Source: Malurus cyaneus samueli
Taxonomy: Eukaryota > Chordata > Aves > Passeriformes > Maluridae
Direction: 5' to 3'
DNA length: 64,000 nt
NCBI GenBank assembly: GCA_009741485.1
Contig: CM019219.1
Location: forward strand, 30,237,162 to 30,301,161
Shown: positions 25,966 to 49,830 of the stretch, piece after piece
Layout: each line of letters starts with the position of its first letter
Position numbering within the stretch: the stretch's first letter is position 1
Made by a program: the position numbers and the translations under genes
The notes under the pieces: model-generated
Told to the model about the DNA's origin: nothing
Seen by the model: only the letters and a program-made list of their open reading frames with translations
Databases searched by the model: none

Positions 25966-26199
25966 TAAAGCAGCTCGGAGCGTGAGTCAAACGAGTGCAC
26001 AGAGGGGAGCCCCATCACCACCGTCGCTGCCGAGCCAGACCTGTCAAAACACAGGGAAATCACGCTAGACTGGCTCGCTCCAGCGCTGCCCTTCGCTGTG
26101 CTCACAGCTCTGTCAGGCAGAGCAGCATCCCTCACAGCAGCAACTCAGCCCTGCGCAGCACCAGCACCACTCAACACATGGCAATAAAATCCTGACCCT

Positions 26200-27852
26200 A
26201 AATCCTGACCCCTAAAAGTGCACCGAAAAACCTCACTGACATTAATGGATTTTCTTCCATCGAGCATCAGCTTTAACTCCGTTCAGACGGATTCAACATC
26301 GGAGCACATAAAAGCAATGGTGGTGTTTAACAGCTCTCAAAACAAATGATGAATGCGTTTCAATTAATCACTCACTGGACACATCTGAGTAGACTGACAC
26401 CAGAAAGAAATGAAGGTTGCACCACCACATCCATCTCTGCTGATTGCTCGGGGCAAGGTGTTTCACCAGAAAGCAACGAGGCTCAAGAGGCCACCACCAT
26501 CCCAGCTCCTGCCCCACATTCCAGGAAACCATTCCACAGGAGGGTGCCTCAGTTCCTGCCCCCATCATTCCAACCACCAGTTCCCAGTGGTTTCATCACA
26601 TACCAACCAGCCTCCAAATTATTTTAGGAAGAGGAGAGCATGGGGGTTGAGGGAAGAGGGATTTGGGTTGTTTGGGGGGTTTTTAGATGACTGGCTCCTG
26701 GATGCTGCAGCACTGATAAACACCAAAAGACCACTACATGCCAACACCCTAAATGCAAAGTGCTTTTCAAGCATTTCTGAGCATTTACAACTATTATGAT
26801 CAGTTAAAATATGCCTCTAGCCCACAGAGGATGTACGCATTTGCCGTCAAAGAACCAATCTGGCCGTTGCAGGGATTCTGTTAAATCTCTTGTATGGGTG
26901 TTGTACTCTCCCCTAAGGCTATGCAACCAAGTATTTTATATTTCTTAAACCAGACCTCTTAAACACAACTCACAGACTGCTCCTCCTCTCACAAAGAAGT
27001 CTCTGGGATTCTGGCAGATTCCCCAAAAGTCTGTTAACTCCCCAAACCCAGTTATTTTCCATTTTACTCGACATTTCTCACAGATAACACAGCGCTTTGC
27101 TGCTGTCTCTGTTAACAACAGTGCTTGTACCACCTCAGCTGAGAGATCAGGCCCTTCACACTCACGAGCTCTGTGCTTTGTTTTACATTCTACTTCTACA
27201 TTTCTTTTTTTCTCCCTTCTGGAAAAGCAAACACGCTGATTACACAGCCTTCCAAAAAGGCAAACAGCTGTTGCCGATTTCTGAACAAAGCAGCCTGTTA
27301 AAATTAAAGTCCTGGGTATTTTCCCATGGCAAGTGGGAGGCAGGGAAAGGGAAGAGTTGCAGCCTGCTGGTTACAAAGATTTCTCTTTGCTTGGCAGCTC
27401 TGTACAATTTTAATTGTAAAGGCAGTCGGTACAAACTCAGTCTCCCAGTATTCTCTCCGTGCTGACAGGCTGTCAGCAGTCAGGATATATCCTGCCACAG
27501 GTCAGAGGTGTGGAAAAACAAACATGGGCAGCAATTTGGGAAGATGAAGAGGAGAAAAAGATTTGTCAGGACATTTTTTCTGCTGTGGAAGAAACTGGCT
27601 GGACATGGCCTTCCACAGATTTATCTTCTCACATGAGCCCAAAAATTCCTGTTTCACTTTCAAAAACATTTCAGAGGCAAGACGAGCCCAACCCTGCAAC
27701 AGAAACTAAAACTCTTACACCCTGAAAAAGGGGTTTTATTTAACCATATGCATCTTAAATGGAGGGGAGTGGGCTTGTGTGTAAGATCCTGAAGATTTAC
27801 GGTATTTTTCCACACGAGGCAATTAAATTTACTTTCACACTTTGAAAGCCAT
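26200..27852. other. Single-copy non-coding stretch
   Basis: Intron-like sequence; no gene, RNA gene or mobile element recognised. Confidence 0.5.
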
Positions 27853-27990
27853 TCATAGAATCATAGAGTGGTTTGGTTTGGAAGGGATCTTAAAAGTTCC
27901 TCCAGTGCCACCCCTGCCAAGGGAGGGTGACCTTCCACTGTCCCAGGCTGCACCAAGCCCCAATGTCCAGCCTGGTATCAGACACTACAT
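27853..27990 (-). mobile_element. CR1 LINE 3' fragment
   Basis: It begins TCATAGAATCATAGAGTGG, the classic CR1 terminal repeat, followed by TTTGGAAGGGATCTTAAAAG. Confidence 0.85.
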
Positions 27991-28021
27991 AATTCCACCT
28001 AACTACAAAAAAAAACCACCC

Positions 28022-28140
28022 TCACTTTAGAATCATTTTGGTTGGAAACCACTCCTAAAATCATTGAGTCTAACCATTCTCCCAGCACTGCCAAAGCCAC
28101 CACTGACCCATGACCAAGTGCCACATCCACCTGCCTTTGC
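28022..28140 (-). mobile_element. CR1 LINE 3' fragment of a different subfamily
   Basis: TTAGAATCATTTTGGTTGG followed by AAAATCATTGAGTCTAACC and CCAGCACTGCCAAAGCCACC. Confidence 0.7.
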
Positions 28141-28401
28141 AGTGGGCAAAGCTTCCTGGTGGCTTGACAAAACCAAAGGTTGGGCACCACCCCCTCAAGA
28201 ACCTCAGTGGTTCGGCGTGAACGGGGGGAAAAAGCCAACCCTTCTTTGCACATTTTGGTTTTTCCAGGTCCTCTCCACCTTAATCCTCACCACCACAAGG
28301 TGTTATGTCAACCATCAAACTCTTAGGGCTGACACGGAGCACTCAACGCTTCCCCAGAGCCACCTACACTCCTGAAACCATTAGCAAGGATCTTCTCCTG
28401 T

Positions 28402-28530
28402 AATCCCAAACCAGTTTGGGTTGAAAGGGACCTTAAAACTTATCTCATTCCAACCTCTGCCATGGGCAGGGACATGTTCCACTAGACCAGACTGCTCCCA
28501 AGTCCCTGTAATGCCCCACCTGCAGCCACA
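28402..28530 (-). mobile_element. CR1 LINE 3' fragment
   Basis: AAACCAGTTTGGGTTGAAAG, GGGACCTTAAAACTTATC and CCATGGGCAGGGACATGTTC blocks. Confidence 0.8.
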
Positions 28531-28879
28531 AGCTGATTTAAATATTGTAAATATTATTAGGAGCACTAGCCATGGACGGTCCACATGGAACACTCCCTCA
28601 GAGGAGTGACACGCATTACACCCCACATTGGATGACTGAGCAGCATTTACACAAGGAGCAATTAAAATTCCAGCTGGAATACGTTAATCCAAGATTTTGC
28701 CAGGTTTCCTAGGGTACGGCGGAGGCTCTGGGAGCTCCATTGGCACTTTGGGGGCGCTGAGGGGCAGCGAGCCTGGCGAGGAAATCAACGTGTCTGGTTT
28801 GGCTTTTCACAGAGGAGGATGCCTTATCCCACACTGAGCATTTATCAAACACACCAGGGATTCCACAGACCGCTCTCCC

Positions 28880-30331
28880 CTTCTCCAGACGCCGGCGCGC
28901 ACTTCTTGGGGTGTTTTATTTCGTTTTTGAAGGGGCAGTGGGGACGCGTTTTTCGCGCCGCCGCCGTTCGTCCCCTGCCGTCCTTTTGAACGCGCGGCCA
29001 GTCGCCTTAAAAGGGCAAAATATCTGTGGCGGTGGGAACGGAGGGGCGGGAATACGGGAATGTGGGAACGGCAGTGTGGCGGGAGGGAGCGGGAACGGGA
29101 AGCGGCGTGAGGGGGACGCGCGGCACCGTCCGGCCCGGCCCGGGGTCCCGCCATGGCGGCCGCCCTGAGGGCGCACGGTTGCCTAGAAACGGCGGGGGCC
29201 CGCCATGGCGCCGGGAAAGGGCTGAGGCTGCGCGGGGAGAGCAGCGAGCCCCAGCACGGTCCCTGAGGGGACACCCCGGCACGGTCCCTGTACCCTGGCA
29301 CGGTCCCCGAACCTCGGCAGGGTGCTTGTACCTCGGGCAAGCCGAGCCCCGCCACCCCCGCCCGGACACCATCCCCGTGCCGCCTGCCCCGTCCCGTGCC
29401 CCTGCCCGCATTCCGGAGCCCACACGCACCCCACTACTGGAACGGCTCCGGGGATGCTCCAGCGCTCTCCCGGTCATAACTGCAAGAGGAAAATGCCGGC
29501 CGCGAAGGGGAGGAGGGTTTGCCAACCGACGGGGAGGTCGCGCCCTGTACCGGCACATGGAGCCCGGCGGGGCGAGTACCCGCTCATCGCTGCTTCCCTC
29601 CTCCTTTTCTATCCCTTGAGGAGCGCTGAACCAAAGGCACGGCGAATTATTGGCCAGGAAGAGGCACTAAGCACGAAAGAGTGATCCCGCTCCCGCGAGG
29701 GCTCCGTTCCCCCATTACGGCGCTCTAATTTCCCTAATCTGCGGCAGGTGTGAAACCAGGGCAGCGCATCCCCTGCGCGCCCGCACCTGAGGATCCCGCA
29801 ACTTTCCCAGCCCCCGCACACCCTCCAGCGCACCGGGACACCGCAACGAGCCCGTGCTACTGCCAAAAGCCCCCTCCCCAAAACACCAGTCCCCTCCCGG
29901 AGAGCCGGGCACCCCATCCCGCCGGGCTCCTGCTGGGAATGTCTCCCGGCGGGGTCCCGGAGCGACCCCCGGGTTTCTCCCGCCGGCTCCCCGCAGCGGT
30001 AAAGCCCCTAAGGCCACGACACGACCCGGTTCAGCCCGTCGGCAGCAGCATCCGCCCCGCGTTCCCCGGCGGGATGGGGCGGCCGGGTATCCGCGGAGCA
30101 GGGACAGGAGACGCCCGAGTCTCCCTATGCCGGCACCTCGGCGCTCGCTCCTGCCGCTCATCCCTGTAAACCCGGCGCTCGCAACTTTCCCACCCCGCGG
30201 GGCCACCCGGGGAGGATGCGGGAATGCCGCGCTCCGGGCTCCGCTCCGGTCCCTGCCCGGCGGTGGCGGTGAGGCCGGGATGGAGCGGGATGGAGAGGGA
30301 GAGGTGTGACCGAGCGGCGGGACGACCCCCT
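28880..30331 (-). other. CpG-rich start of PRKG1 intron 1 (minus copy)
   Basis: The CpG island continues about 1.4 kb past the splice donor into the presumed intron 1, with dense CpG and GC boxes up to about 28890. It contains one consensus CArG box (29005-29014). The segment from about 29090 is repeated in the right arm at 48260-49510. No second exon was recognised here; the long open frames on both strands are a composition effect. Confidence 0.55.
29005..29014. promoter_or_regulatory. CArG box (candidate SRF site)
   Basis: CCTTAAAAGG is a perfect CC(A/T)6GG element, the binding site of serum response factor. It lies about 1.3 kb inside the presumed intron, within the CpG island of a smooth-muscle-expressed gene. 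Such a motif is expected every 16 kb or so by chance, so this is a candidate only. Confidence 0.3.
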
Positions 30332-36408
<6,077 letters not shown>

Positions 36409-36800
36409 GAATCCCAGAATGGTTTGGGTTGGGATGGGGCCTTGAATCTTCTCCCATCCCACCCCTGCCCTGGGCAGGGACACCTCCCACTGTCCCAGGC
36501 TGCTCCCAGCCCCAATGTCCAGCCTGGCCTTGGGCACTGCCAGGGATCCAGGGGCAGCCACAGCTTCTCTGGGCACCCTGTGCCAGGGCCTGCCCACCCT
36601 CCCAGGGAACAATTCCTGCCCAATATCCCATCTCCCTGCCCTCTGGAATGGGAAGCCATTCCCTGGGTCCCCTCCCTCCCTTGGAAAGAGTCTCTCTCCA
36701 TCTTTCCTGTCAGTCTTTCAGGCCCTGCAAGGCCACAAAGAGGTCATCCCAGAGCTTCTCCTCTCAAGCTGAACAGTCCCAATTCTCCCACGTTTTCCCT
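36409..36800 (-). mobile_element. CR1 LINE 3' fragment (left arm)
   Basis: It starts GAATCCCAGAATGGTTTGGG and runs through TTCTCTGGGCACCCTGTGCC to CTCAAGCTGAACAGTCCC. The mirror copy is at 42045-42395. Confidence 0.85.
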
Positions 36801-38594
36801 GCTGGGAAAACCTTGGGCTCACCAAAAGTGAGATTTGCTCCACGAGACAGCTGCAATTCTTCTCTGTTTGCTTTTATAATATGCCACAGCCACAGCTGAA
36901 CTCCTGAGCTCCAGCTCTCCCCTCCCCTGACCTCGACTGCCTCCTGCGCCTCGCTGATTGTTTCACTCAAGCTGCTCTGGCTTGGAGAGGTGGAATCAAA
37001 ACCCTGAGCAAGGTGAGAACAGCAAGAGGCTCATTTCCCACCCCCTCTCCCAAATTATCCTAATGGACAGCAGCTCATTTGCACAGCCCAGTTCTGAAGC
37101 TGTTTGATGCCACCCCTTGACATCAGGGTTTTTTACAGTGACAAACCACTCTCACCCCGCAGCCCCGAGCATTTGCAATGCCGGGTGCTCCCTCCCGTCC
37201 CCCTTTCAGCCCCTGCAGTGTTTCTTATCTCTGCTCACCAGTAATGCACCACTCACCTCCCTTAATTGCCTTGGTCTGTTGGGTTGATTTATCCAGCCTT
37301 CAAAACAATTCATTTCTATTTGAAATTGGATTAGAAACAAACACAAATTCCGCTGCCCCGATATGAAAATAACCAGCGTGTCACCGTTATTTCATGACGC
37401 ATTGAGAACAAGTGCTCTGTCTCTTTACACAATCAGATTAATCCCCCTGCTTATTAAAAATTATTGTTTGGCTGTTTTCAGGTATTTATAATAATAAACA
37501 CAAACCTCAGGTTTTAAATCTGGGGTTTACATGCCTGGAGAACAGGCTGGTGTTTCTTTAAGTTGCACTCAGAGCTGCCTTCCTTCCTAAAAAACAGATT
37601 AGTGCCAGAATTTATTCTGAAGTCTTTGACATTTGCATGTCTTGAGCATCTGCAAATATTCGACTAGAGCAGCAGACTTTCATTTGGGGATCTACAGGTG
37701 TTTTTATGGCCACAATTCCAGCAATGCTAAATCTTTTCACTCTGAAAACATTTCCCAAAAAGCTCTATCCTAGGATCATTTCAGGCTCAGAATCAATGGC
37801 TGCACCACACAGAGGGCCCGGCTTGTTGCAGTACCAAGGAAATATCTGTGAATCATCCAGGCACGATCTGCAAACAGGGGCTCTTTTCTTCAGGCTTCAC
37901 AAAGCTTTCACAGCGCTCCACTGACTTCTGCAGCCATTTCTTATTTATGCTTGGGGGAACTCCATCAAGGTGGGCTCTCGGAGTGTGTAAAATGTTTATG
38001 TTCCCTGTTTTCTCTGTCAGTGTTTGCAGGGGCTGATTGCTCTACTCATCGGAGCATTAGCAGCCAGCATTCGCCTGCTTTCCTCAGCACCACCCGCATC
38101 TCCCAGCTGAGTGCCCTGGGTGAGTGAGGGGATGGGCAGTGCTTTTATCCTCAGCTTTCCACAATTCCTGCTGAAAACCAGCAGCCAAACCCCCGGCTGA
38201 GGTGCAGGGCTCCCTCCTGCCACGGTTACTGCACGGGCACTGCTCCATCTCCTCACCTGCCGGGGTTTTCCGCACTCCAACTTTATTCCCGGCTGCTTTT
38301 CCTCTGACCCCAACTCCTCTCCAAAACAAACTGGCAAGGTTCAGCTGTGCCCCTCTCCCCCACCATAAAACCCCTGGGAAAGGCTTGCCCCAGCTCTTCT
38401 TCCTCCACCATCTCCCCCCTCTTTGGTTTGGGTGGAAAACAGCACCATTGTCACTGCTGGGGAATTGTGATACCAGCTACTGGGAGCTTCCTCAAACCAA
38501 AAGGGAAAATCCCTTGGAAGCAATGCTGCTGCAAAGGCAAAGTGTGTTTTGGGTCTGCTAAGGAAGATGTCTGGGCTGGTATTGACCTTTTGTA

Positions 38595-38715
38595 TAATCA
38601 CAGAAGGGTTTGGGTTCAAAGGGACCTTAAAGCCCATCCAGTGCCACCCCTGCCATGGCAGGGACACCTCCCACTGTCCCAGGCTGCTCCCAGCCCCAAT
38701 GTCCAGCCTGGCCAA
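38595..38715 (-). mobile_element. CR1 LINE 3' fragment at the inner edge of the left arm
   Basis: GGGTTTGGGTTCAAAGGGACC, then CCCACTGTCCCAGGCTGC. The arm stops inside this element at GTCCAGCCTGGCC. Confidence 0.8.
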
Positions 38716-39070
38716 AGAGAGAGATGGGCTGGTATTGACCTTTTGTTAATACAGAAGGCGTTGGGTTCAAGGACTTAAACCCATTCCAATGCCACCCTTG
38801 CCATGGCAGGGACACTATCACGCTCCTCCCCACCATGTCGCCTGGCTGGGTGCAGGGATCCAGAAAGCCACAGCTTCTCTGGGCACCCTGTGCCAGGCTA
38901 GCCCACCCCCAGGGAACAATTCCTTCCCAATTACCTCTGCACCTGGCAGTGTGACCCATCCTGTGCGTCCCTCCATCCCTTGTCCCAGTCTCTCTCCATC
39001 TTCCTGTCAGCCTTCGCCCTGCAAGGCCACATGAGGTCACCCCAGAGCCTTCTCCTGCCAGGCGAAAATC
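38716..39070. repeat. Noisy second copy of the adjoining CR1, at the palindrome spacer
   Basis: Directly after the left arm the sequence starts again with GATGGGCTGGTATTGACC, a near-repeat of 38572-38590, and then runs through the same minus-strand CR1 with many errors. It carries on further into the CR1 than the first copy and then joins segment D1. It looks like an independent low-accuracy reading of the same DNA. Confidence 0.7.
38745..39060 (-). mobile_element. CR1 LINE 3' fragment (noisy repeat of the preceding one)
   Basis: The same CR1 consensus with many errors, followed by the CACAGCTTCTCTGGGCACCC block and ending near AGCCTTCTCCTGCC. Confidence 0.7.
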
Positions 39071-40132
39071 CAGGCTGTGAGGGACAAGGCTAGGTCAGCT
39101 GCTAGTGGGTTTAGAAATGTCCATTTTTGTATAAATAAGCCCCTGCAGATCCAGTGTTCACTTTTTTGGGAGTTGTGGGTAATTGGAGAAAAACCTGGAT
39201 AAAAAAGTTGTGGTCGCCCCTTGCAGCGAAACAGTAATTATATTCTCATAATATATATTATATTTTTGTTTTGCAGCTTGAGTATGTTTTTTTATCCTTG
39301 TTGTTCTTGTTTTATGGTGTGACTGTGATTTTTTTTTATCATTTTAGTTTATTCGCCTTTTGATCGTTTTGGGGTTTCGGTTTTGACTGTTTTGTCGGTT
39401 TTTGCTGGTGTGGCGTTGCCCAAGTGTCGGGGCGAGGCTGCAGCTCCAGCAGGGCAGCAGAGGGCGGCCGTGCTCCTTGCGATGGTGTTCGCTCCTTCCG
39501 AGAGAAACCGGGATGAAAAACAGGGAAAAGGAAGAATGCGGGGATGCTGACGGTAGCGGAGCTGCGGGCCGGGTGAAGGGGCAGAGCGGGGCGAGCAGCG
39601 GGGCACAGGACCACAACTCTGCTTTGCTGATAGCCCTGCCTGTGGAGCAAAACAGAAAGGAGGGCAAAGCAAGAATAAAGGGATTTTTGTGCGCTGTGGA
39701 AAGGAGCAGGGGTGGTTGGATGGGGTTTGTGAGTTTGCAGCCCTGTTCCCGGGGTCTGGAATGCGCTGCCTTCCTGCTGCCTCCGCAGGTTTGTGCCTCA
39801 GACCGGTAATGATCCTTCCTGCTCTGACACGGGGCCCTTGCACAGCGGGTCAGGGGCTCTGAGAGGGGTTTGGACACTGGGATTTGTGTCTGGGGTTGCA
39901 GAAACTTGGAAGGGGGAACTGGCCCAGTCGCCCGGGCCTGGCTGCCCGAGGAAGGCAGAGGAGATAAAGCTGCAACATGAACAGCTGGAGAGGAATCACC
40001 TGGTCCTGGCACAGGGAGGGACCTGGACTGCTGGAGAGAGCACAGAGGAGGCTCCAGGAGTCGAGGATGAGCAGTCTCTGCTGGGAGGGAAAGGCTGGGG
40101 AGTGGGATCTGTTCAGACCTGGACAGGAGGAA
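39070..40132 (-). repeat. Segment D, copy D1
   Basis: This is the reverse complement of most of D3 (51868-52870). The first 290 bases (to about 39360) are noisy; the rest is nearly identical to D3. The end near the gap is plus-strand CR1 3' sequence. The unit holds a GC-rich centre with a CTCF-like motif. No conserved open frame was found: the frames in D1, D2, D3 and D4 do not agree. Confidence 0.85.
39454..39468 (+). promoter_or_regulatory. CTCF-like motif in D1
   Basis: The same 15-base match to the CTCF core as in D3, in the opposite orientation. Confidence 0.35.
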
Positions 40133-40157
40133 NNNNNNNNNNNNNNNNNNNNNNNNN
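40133..40157. other. 25-N assembly gap
   Basis: There are exactly 25 N between segment D1 and the right palindrome arm. The flanks are CR1 sequence on both sides. The second gap has the same length, which suggests a fixed placeholder instead of a measured distance. Confidence 0.97.
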
Positions 40158-40262
40158 GGCCAGGCTGGACATTGGGGCTGGGAGCAGCCTGGGACAGTGG
40201 GAGTGTCCCTGCCATGGCAGGGGTGGCACTGGATGGGCTTTAGGTCCTTTGAACCCAACCCT
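40158..40262 (+). mobile_element. CR1 LINE 3' fragment at the inner edge of the right arm
   Basis: It starts at the gap with GGCCAGGCTGGACATTGGGG and mirrors 38595-38715. Confidence 0.85.
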
Positions 40263-42044
40263 TCTGGATTATACAAAAGGTCAATACCAGCCCAACATCT
40301 TCCTTAGCAGACCCAAAACACACTTTGCCTTTGCAGCAGCATTGCTTCCAAGGGATTTTCCTTTGGTTTGGAAGCTCCCAGTAGCTGGTATCACAATTCC
40401 CCCAGCAGTGACAATGGTGCTGTTTTCCACCCAAACCAAAGAGGGGGGAGATGGTGGAGGAAGAAGAGCTGGGGCAAGCCTTTCCCAGGGGTTTTATGGT
40501 GGGGGAGAGGGGCACAGCTGAACCTTGCCAGTTTGTTTTGGAGAGGAGTTGGGGTCAGAGGAAAAGCAGCCGGGAATAAAGTTGGAGTGCGGAAAACCCC
40601 GGCAGGTGAGGAGATGGAGCAGTGCCCGTGCAGTAACCGTGGCAGGAGGGAGCCCTGCACCTCAGCCGGGGGTTTGGCTGCTGGTTTTCAGCAGGAATTG
40701 TGGAAAGCTGAGGATAAAAGCGCTGCCCATCCCCTCACTCACCCAGGGCACTCAGCTGGGAGATGCGGGTGGTGCTGAGGAAAGCAGGCGAATGTCGGCT
40801 GCTAATGCTCCGATGAGTAGAGCAATCAGCCCCTGCAAACACTGACAGAAAACAGGGAACATAAACATTTTACACACTCCGAGAGCCCACCTTGATGGAG
40901 TTCCCCCAAGCCATAAATAAGAAATGGCTGCAGAAGTCAGTGGAGCGCTGTGAAAGCTTTGTGAAGCCTGAAGAAAAGAGCCCCTGTTTGCAGATCGTGC
41001 CTGGATGATTCACAGATATTTCCTTGGTACTGCAACAAGCCGGGCCCTCTGTGTGGTGCAGCCATTGATTCTGAGCCTGAAATGATCCTAGGATAGAGCT
41101 TTTTGGGAAATGTTCTCAGAGTGAAAAGATTTAGCATTGCTGGAATTGTGGCCATAAAAACACCTGTAGATCCCCAAATGAAAGTCTGCTGCTCTAGTCG
41201 AATATTTGCAGATGCTCAAGACATGCAAATGTCAAAGGACTTCAGAATAAATTCTGGCACTAATCTGTTTTTTAGGAAGGAAGGCAGCTCTGAGTGCAAC
41301 TTAAAGAAACACCAGCCTGTTCTCCCAGGTTTGTGTTTATTATTATAAATACCTGAAAACAGCCAAACAATAATTTTTAATAAGCAGGGGGATTAATCTG
41401 ATTGTGTAAAGAGACAGAGCACTTGTTCTCAATGCGTCATGAAATAACGGTGACACGCTGGTTATTTTCATATCGGGGCAGCGGAATTTGTGTTTGTTTC
41501 TAATCCAATTTCAAATAGAAATGAATTGTTTTGAAGGCTGGATAAATCAACCCAACAGACCAAGGCAATTAAGGGAGGTGAGTGGTGCATTACTGGTGAG
41601 CAGAGATAAGAAACACTGCAGAGGCTGAAAGGGGGACGGGAGGGAGCACCTGGAATTGCAAATGCTCGGGGCTGCGGGGTGAGAGTGGTTTGTCACTGTA
41701 AAAAACCCTGATGTCAAGGGGTGGCATCAAACAGCTTCAGAACTGGGCTGTGCAAATGAGCTGCTGTCCATTAGGATAATTCGGGAGAGGGGGTGGGAAA
41801 TGAGCCTCTTGCTGTTCTCACCTTGCTCAGGGTTTTGATTCCACCTCTCCAAGCCAGAGCAGCTTGAGTGAAACAATCAGCGAGGCGCAGGAGGCAGTCG
41901 AGGTCAGGGGAGGGGAGAGCTGGAGCTCAGGAGTTCAGCTGTGGCTGTGGCATATTTTACAAGCAAACAGAGAAGAATTGCAGTGCTCGTGGAGCAAATC
42001 TCACTTGTTGAGCCCAAGGTTTTCCAGCAGGGAACGTGGGAGTT

Positions 42045-42395
42045 GGGACTGTTCAGCTTGAGAGGAGAAGCTCTGGGATGACCTCTTTGTGGCCTTGCAG
42101 GGCCTGAAGGAGCACAAAAACATGGAGAGAGATCTTTACAGAGAGGGACCCAGGGGAATGGCTTCCCATTCCAGAGGGCAGGGAGATGGGATATTGGGAA
42201 TTTGTTCCCTGGAGAGTGGGCAGGCCCTGGCACAGGGTGCCCAGAGAAGCTGTGGCTGCCCTGGATCCTGGCAGTGCCCAGGCCAGGCTGGATTGGGGCT
42301 GGAGCAGCTGGGACAGTGGGAGTGTCCCTGCCCAGGGCGGGTGGGATGGGAGGATTCAAGGCCCTCCCACCAAACCATTCTGGGATTCCAGGGAT
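42045..42395 (+). mobile_element. CR1 LINE 3' fragment (right arm)
   Basis: Mirror of 36409-36800 with about 35 fewer bases, lost as scattered single-base deletions. Confidence 0.8.
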
Positions 42396-48259
<5,864 letters not shown>

Positions 48260-49509
48260 AGGGGGTCGTCCCGCCGCTCGGTCACACCTCTCCCTCTCCA
48301 TCCCGCTCCATCCCGGCCTCACCGCCACCGCCGGGCAGGGACCGGAGCGGAGCCCGGAGCGCGGCATTCCCGCATCCTCCCGGGTGGCCCGCGGGGTGGG
48401 AAAGTTGCGAGCGCCGGGTTCAGGGGGATGAGCGGCAAGGAGCGAGCGCCGAGGTGCCGGATAGGGAGACTCGGCGTCCTGTCCGTGCTCCGCGGATACC
48501 CGGCCGCCCCATCCGCCGGGGAACAGGGCGCGGGGCGCGGGGTGCTGTGCCGAAGGCTGCCGGGTCGTGTCGTGGCCTTAGGGCTTTACCGCTGCGGGGG
48601 CGGGGAGAAACCCGGGGGTCGCTCCGGGACCCCGCCGCGGGACATTCCAGCAGGGCCCGGCGGGTGGGGTCCGGCTCTCCGGGGGGTGGGTTTTTGGGGA
48701 GGGGCTTTGGCGTGCACGGGCTCGTTGCGGTGTCCGGTGCGCTGGAGGGTGTGCGGGGCTGGGAAGTTGCGGGATCCTCAGGTGCGGGCGCGCAGGGGAT
48801 GCGCTGCCCTGGTTTCACACCTGCCGGATTAGGGATTAGAGGCGTAATGGGGGAACGGAGCCCTCGCGGGAGCGGGATCACTCTTTTGTGCTTAGTGCCT
48901 TTCCTGGCCAATTTCGCCGTGCCTTTGGTTCAGCGCTCCAAGGGATAGAAAAGGAGGAGAAGCACGATGAGGGGTCTCGCCCCGCCGGGCTCCATGTGCC
49001 GCGCGGCGGGCGACCTCGCCGATCGGTTGGCACCCTCCTCCCCTTCGCTGGCCGGCATTTTCTCTTGCAGTTATGACTGAGAGAGCGCTGGAGCATCCCC
49101 GGGCGTTCCAGTAGTGGGTGGTGTGGGCTCCGAGAATGGCAGGGGCACGGGCACGGGGAGGCTGGCACGGGGATGTGTCGGGCGCGTCTCGAGGGAGAGT
49201 TCGGCGCAATCCTGGCTGCTGCCATGATACAGACCCGCCGTTGTTACGGGGGACCGGCACGGTAGCATGGACCTGCGGTTGTTGATCCCGTGTCGCTGGT
49301 ACGGTGTACCGCTACTGGTCATGACCGTGTGCGGGTGCTTCGCTGCTCTTCCCGCGCTTGCGGCCTCGGCCCATTTCCCAGGTAGCCATCGGCGGCACCG
49401 CCAATGCTTCTAGGCACGTTGCTGCACGCAGGCTCGCCGCCTGTGGTCGTGACCCGGTCGGACTGGGTCGGATTGGCCCGCGCGATCCCCTCACGCCGCT
49501 GACTTCTCG

Positions 49510-49830
49510 TGGGGGACATTCCAGGGATCCAGGCAAAAGCCACAGCTTCTCTGGGCACCCTGTGCCAGGCTGCCACCCCTCAGGGAACAATTCCTTCCCA
49601 ATCCACTGCCCCCCTGGCAGTGTGACCCATCCGTGTCCGTCCCTCCACCCTTGTCCCAGTCTCTCTCTCACTCCTGTCAGCCTTCAGTCCTGCAAGGCCA
49701 CAGTGAGTCACCCCAAGCTTCTTCCCAGGCTGAACAACCCACTCTCCCAGCCTCCCTCCCAGCAGAGCTCTCCATCCCGACCACCTGAGCCTCCCTGCTC
49801 CTCAGCAGCTCCAGGTCCCTCCTGTGCCAG
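49510..49830 (-). mobile_element. CR1 LINE 3' fragment joined to D2
   Basis: It starts inside the element (CCACAGCTTCTCTGGGCACC) directly after the noisy end of the right arm and leads into D2 at CCTCCTGTGCCAGG. Confidence 0.75.

Noticed and set aside
49187..49510. Possible bacterial or foreign insert, because of its CpG-rich composition unlike the flanks
   Set aside because: It aligns, with many errors, to the left-arm sequence at 29090-29350, in register with the rest of the palindrome.
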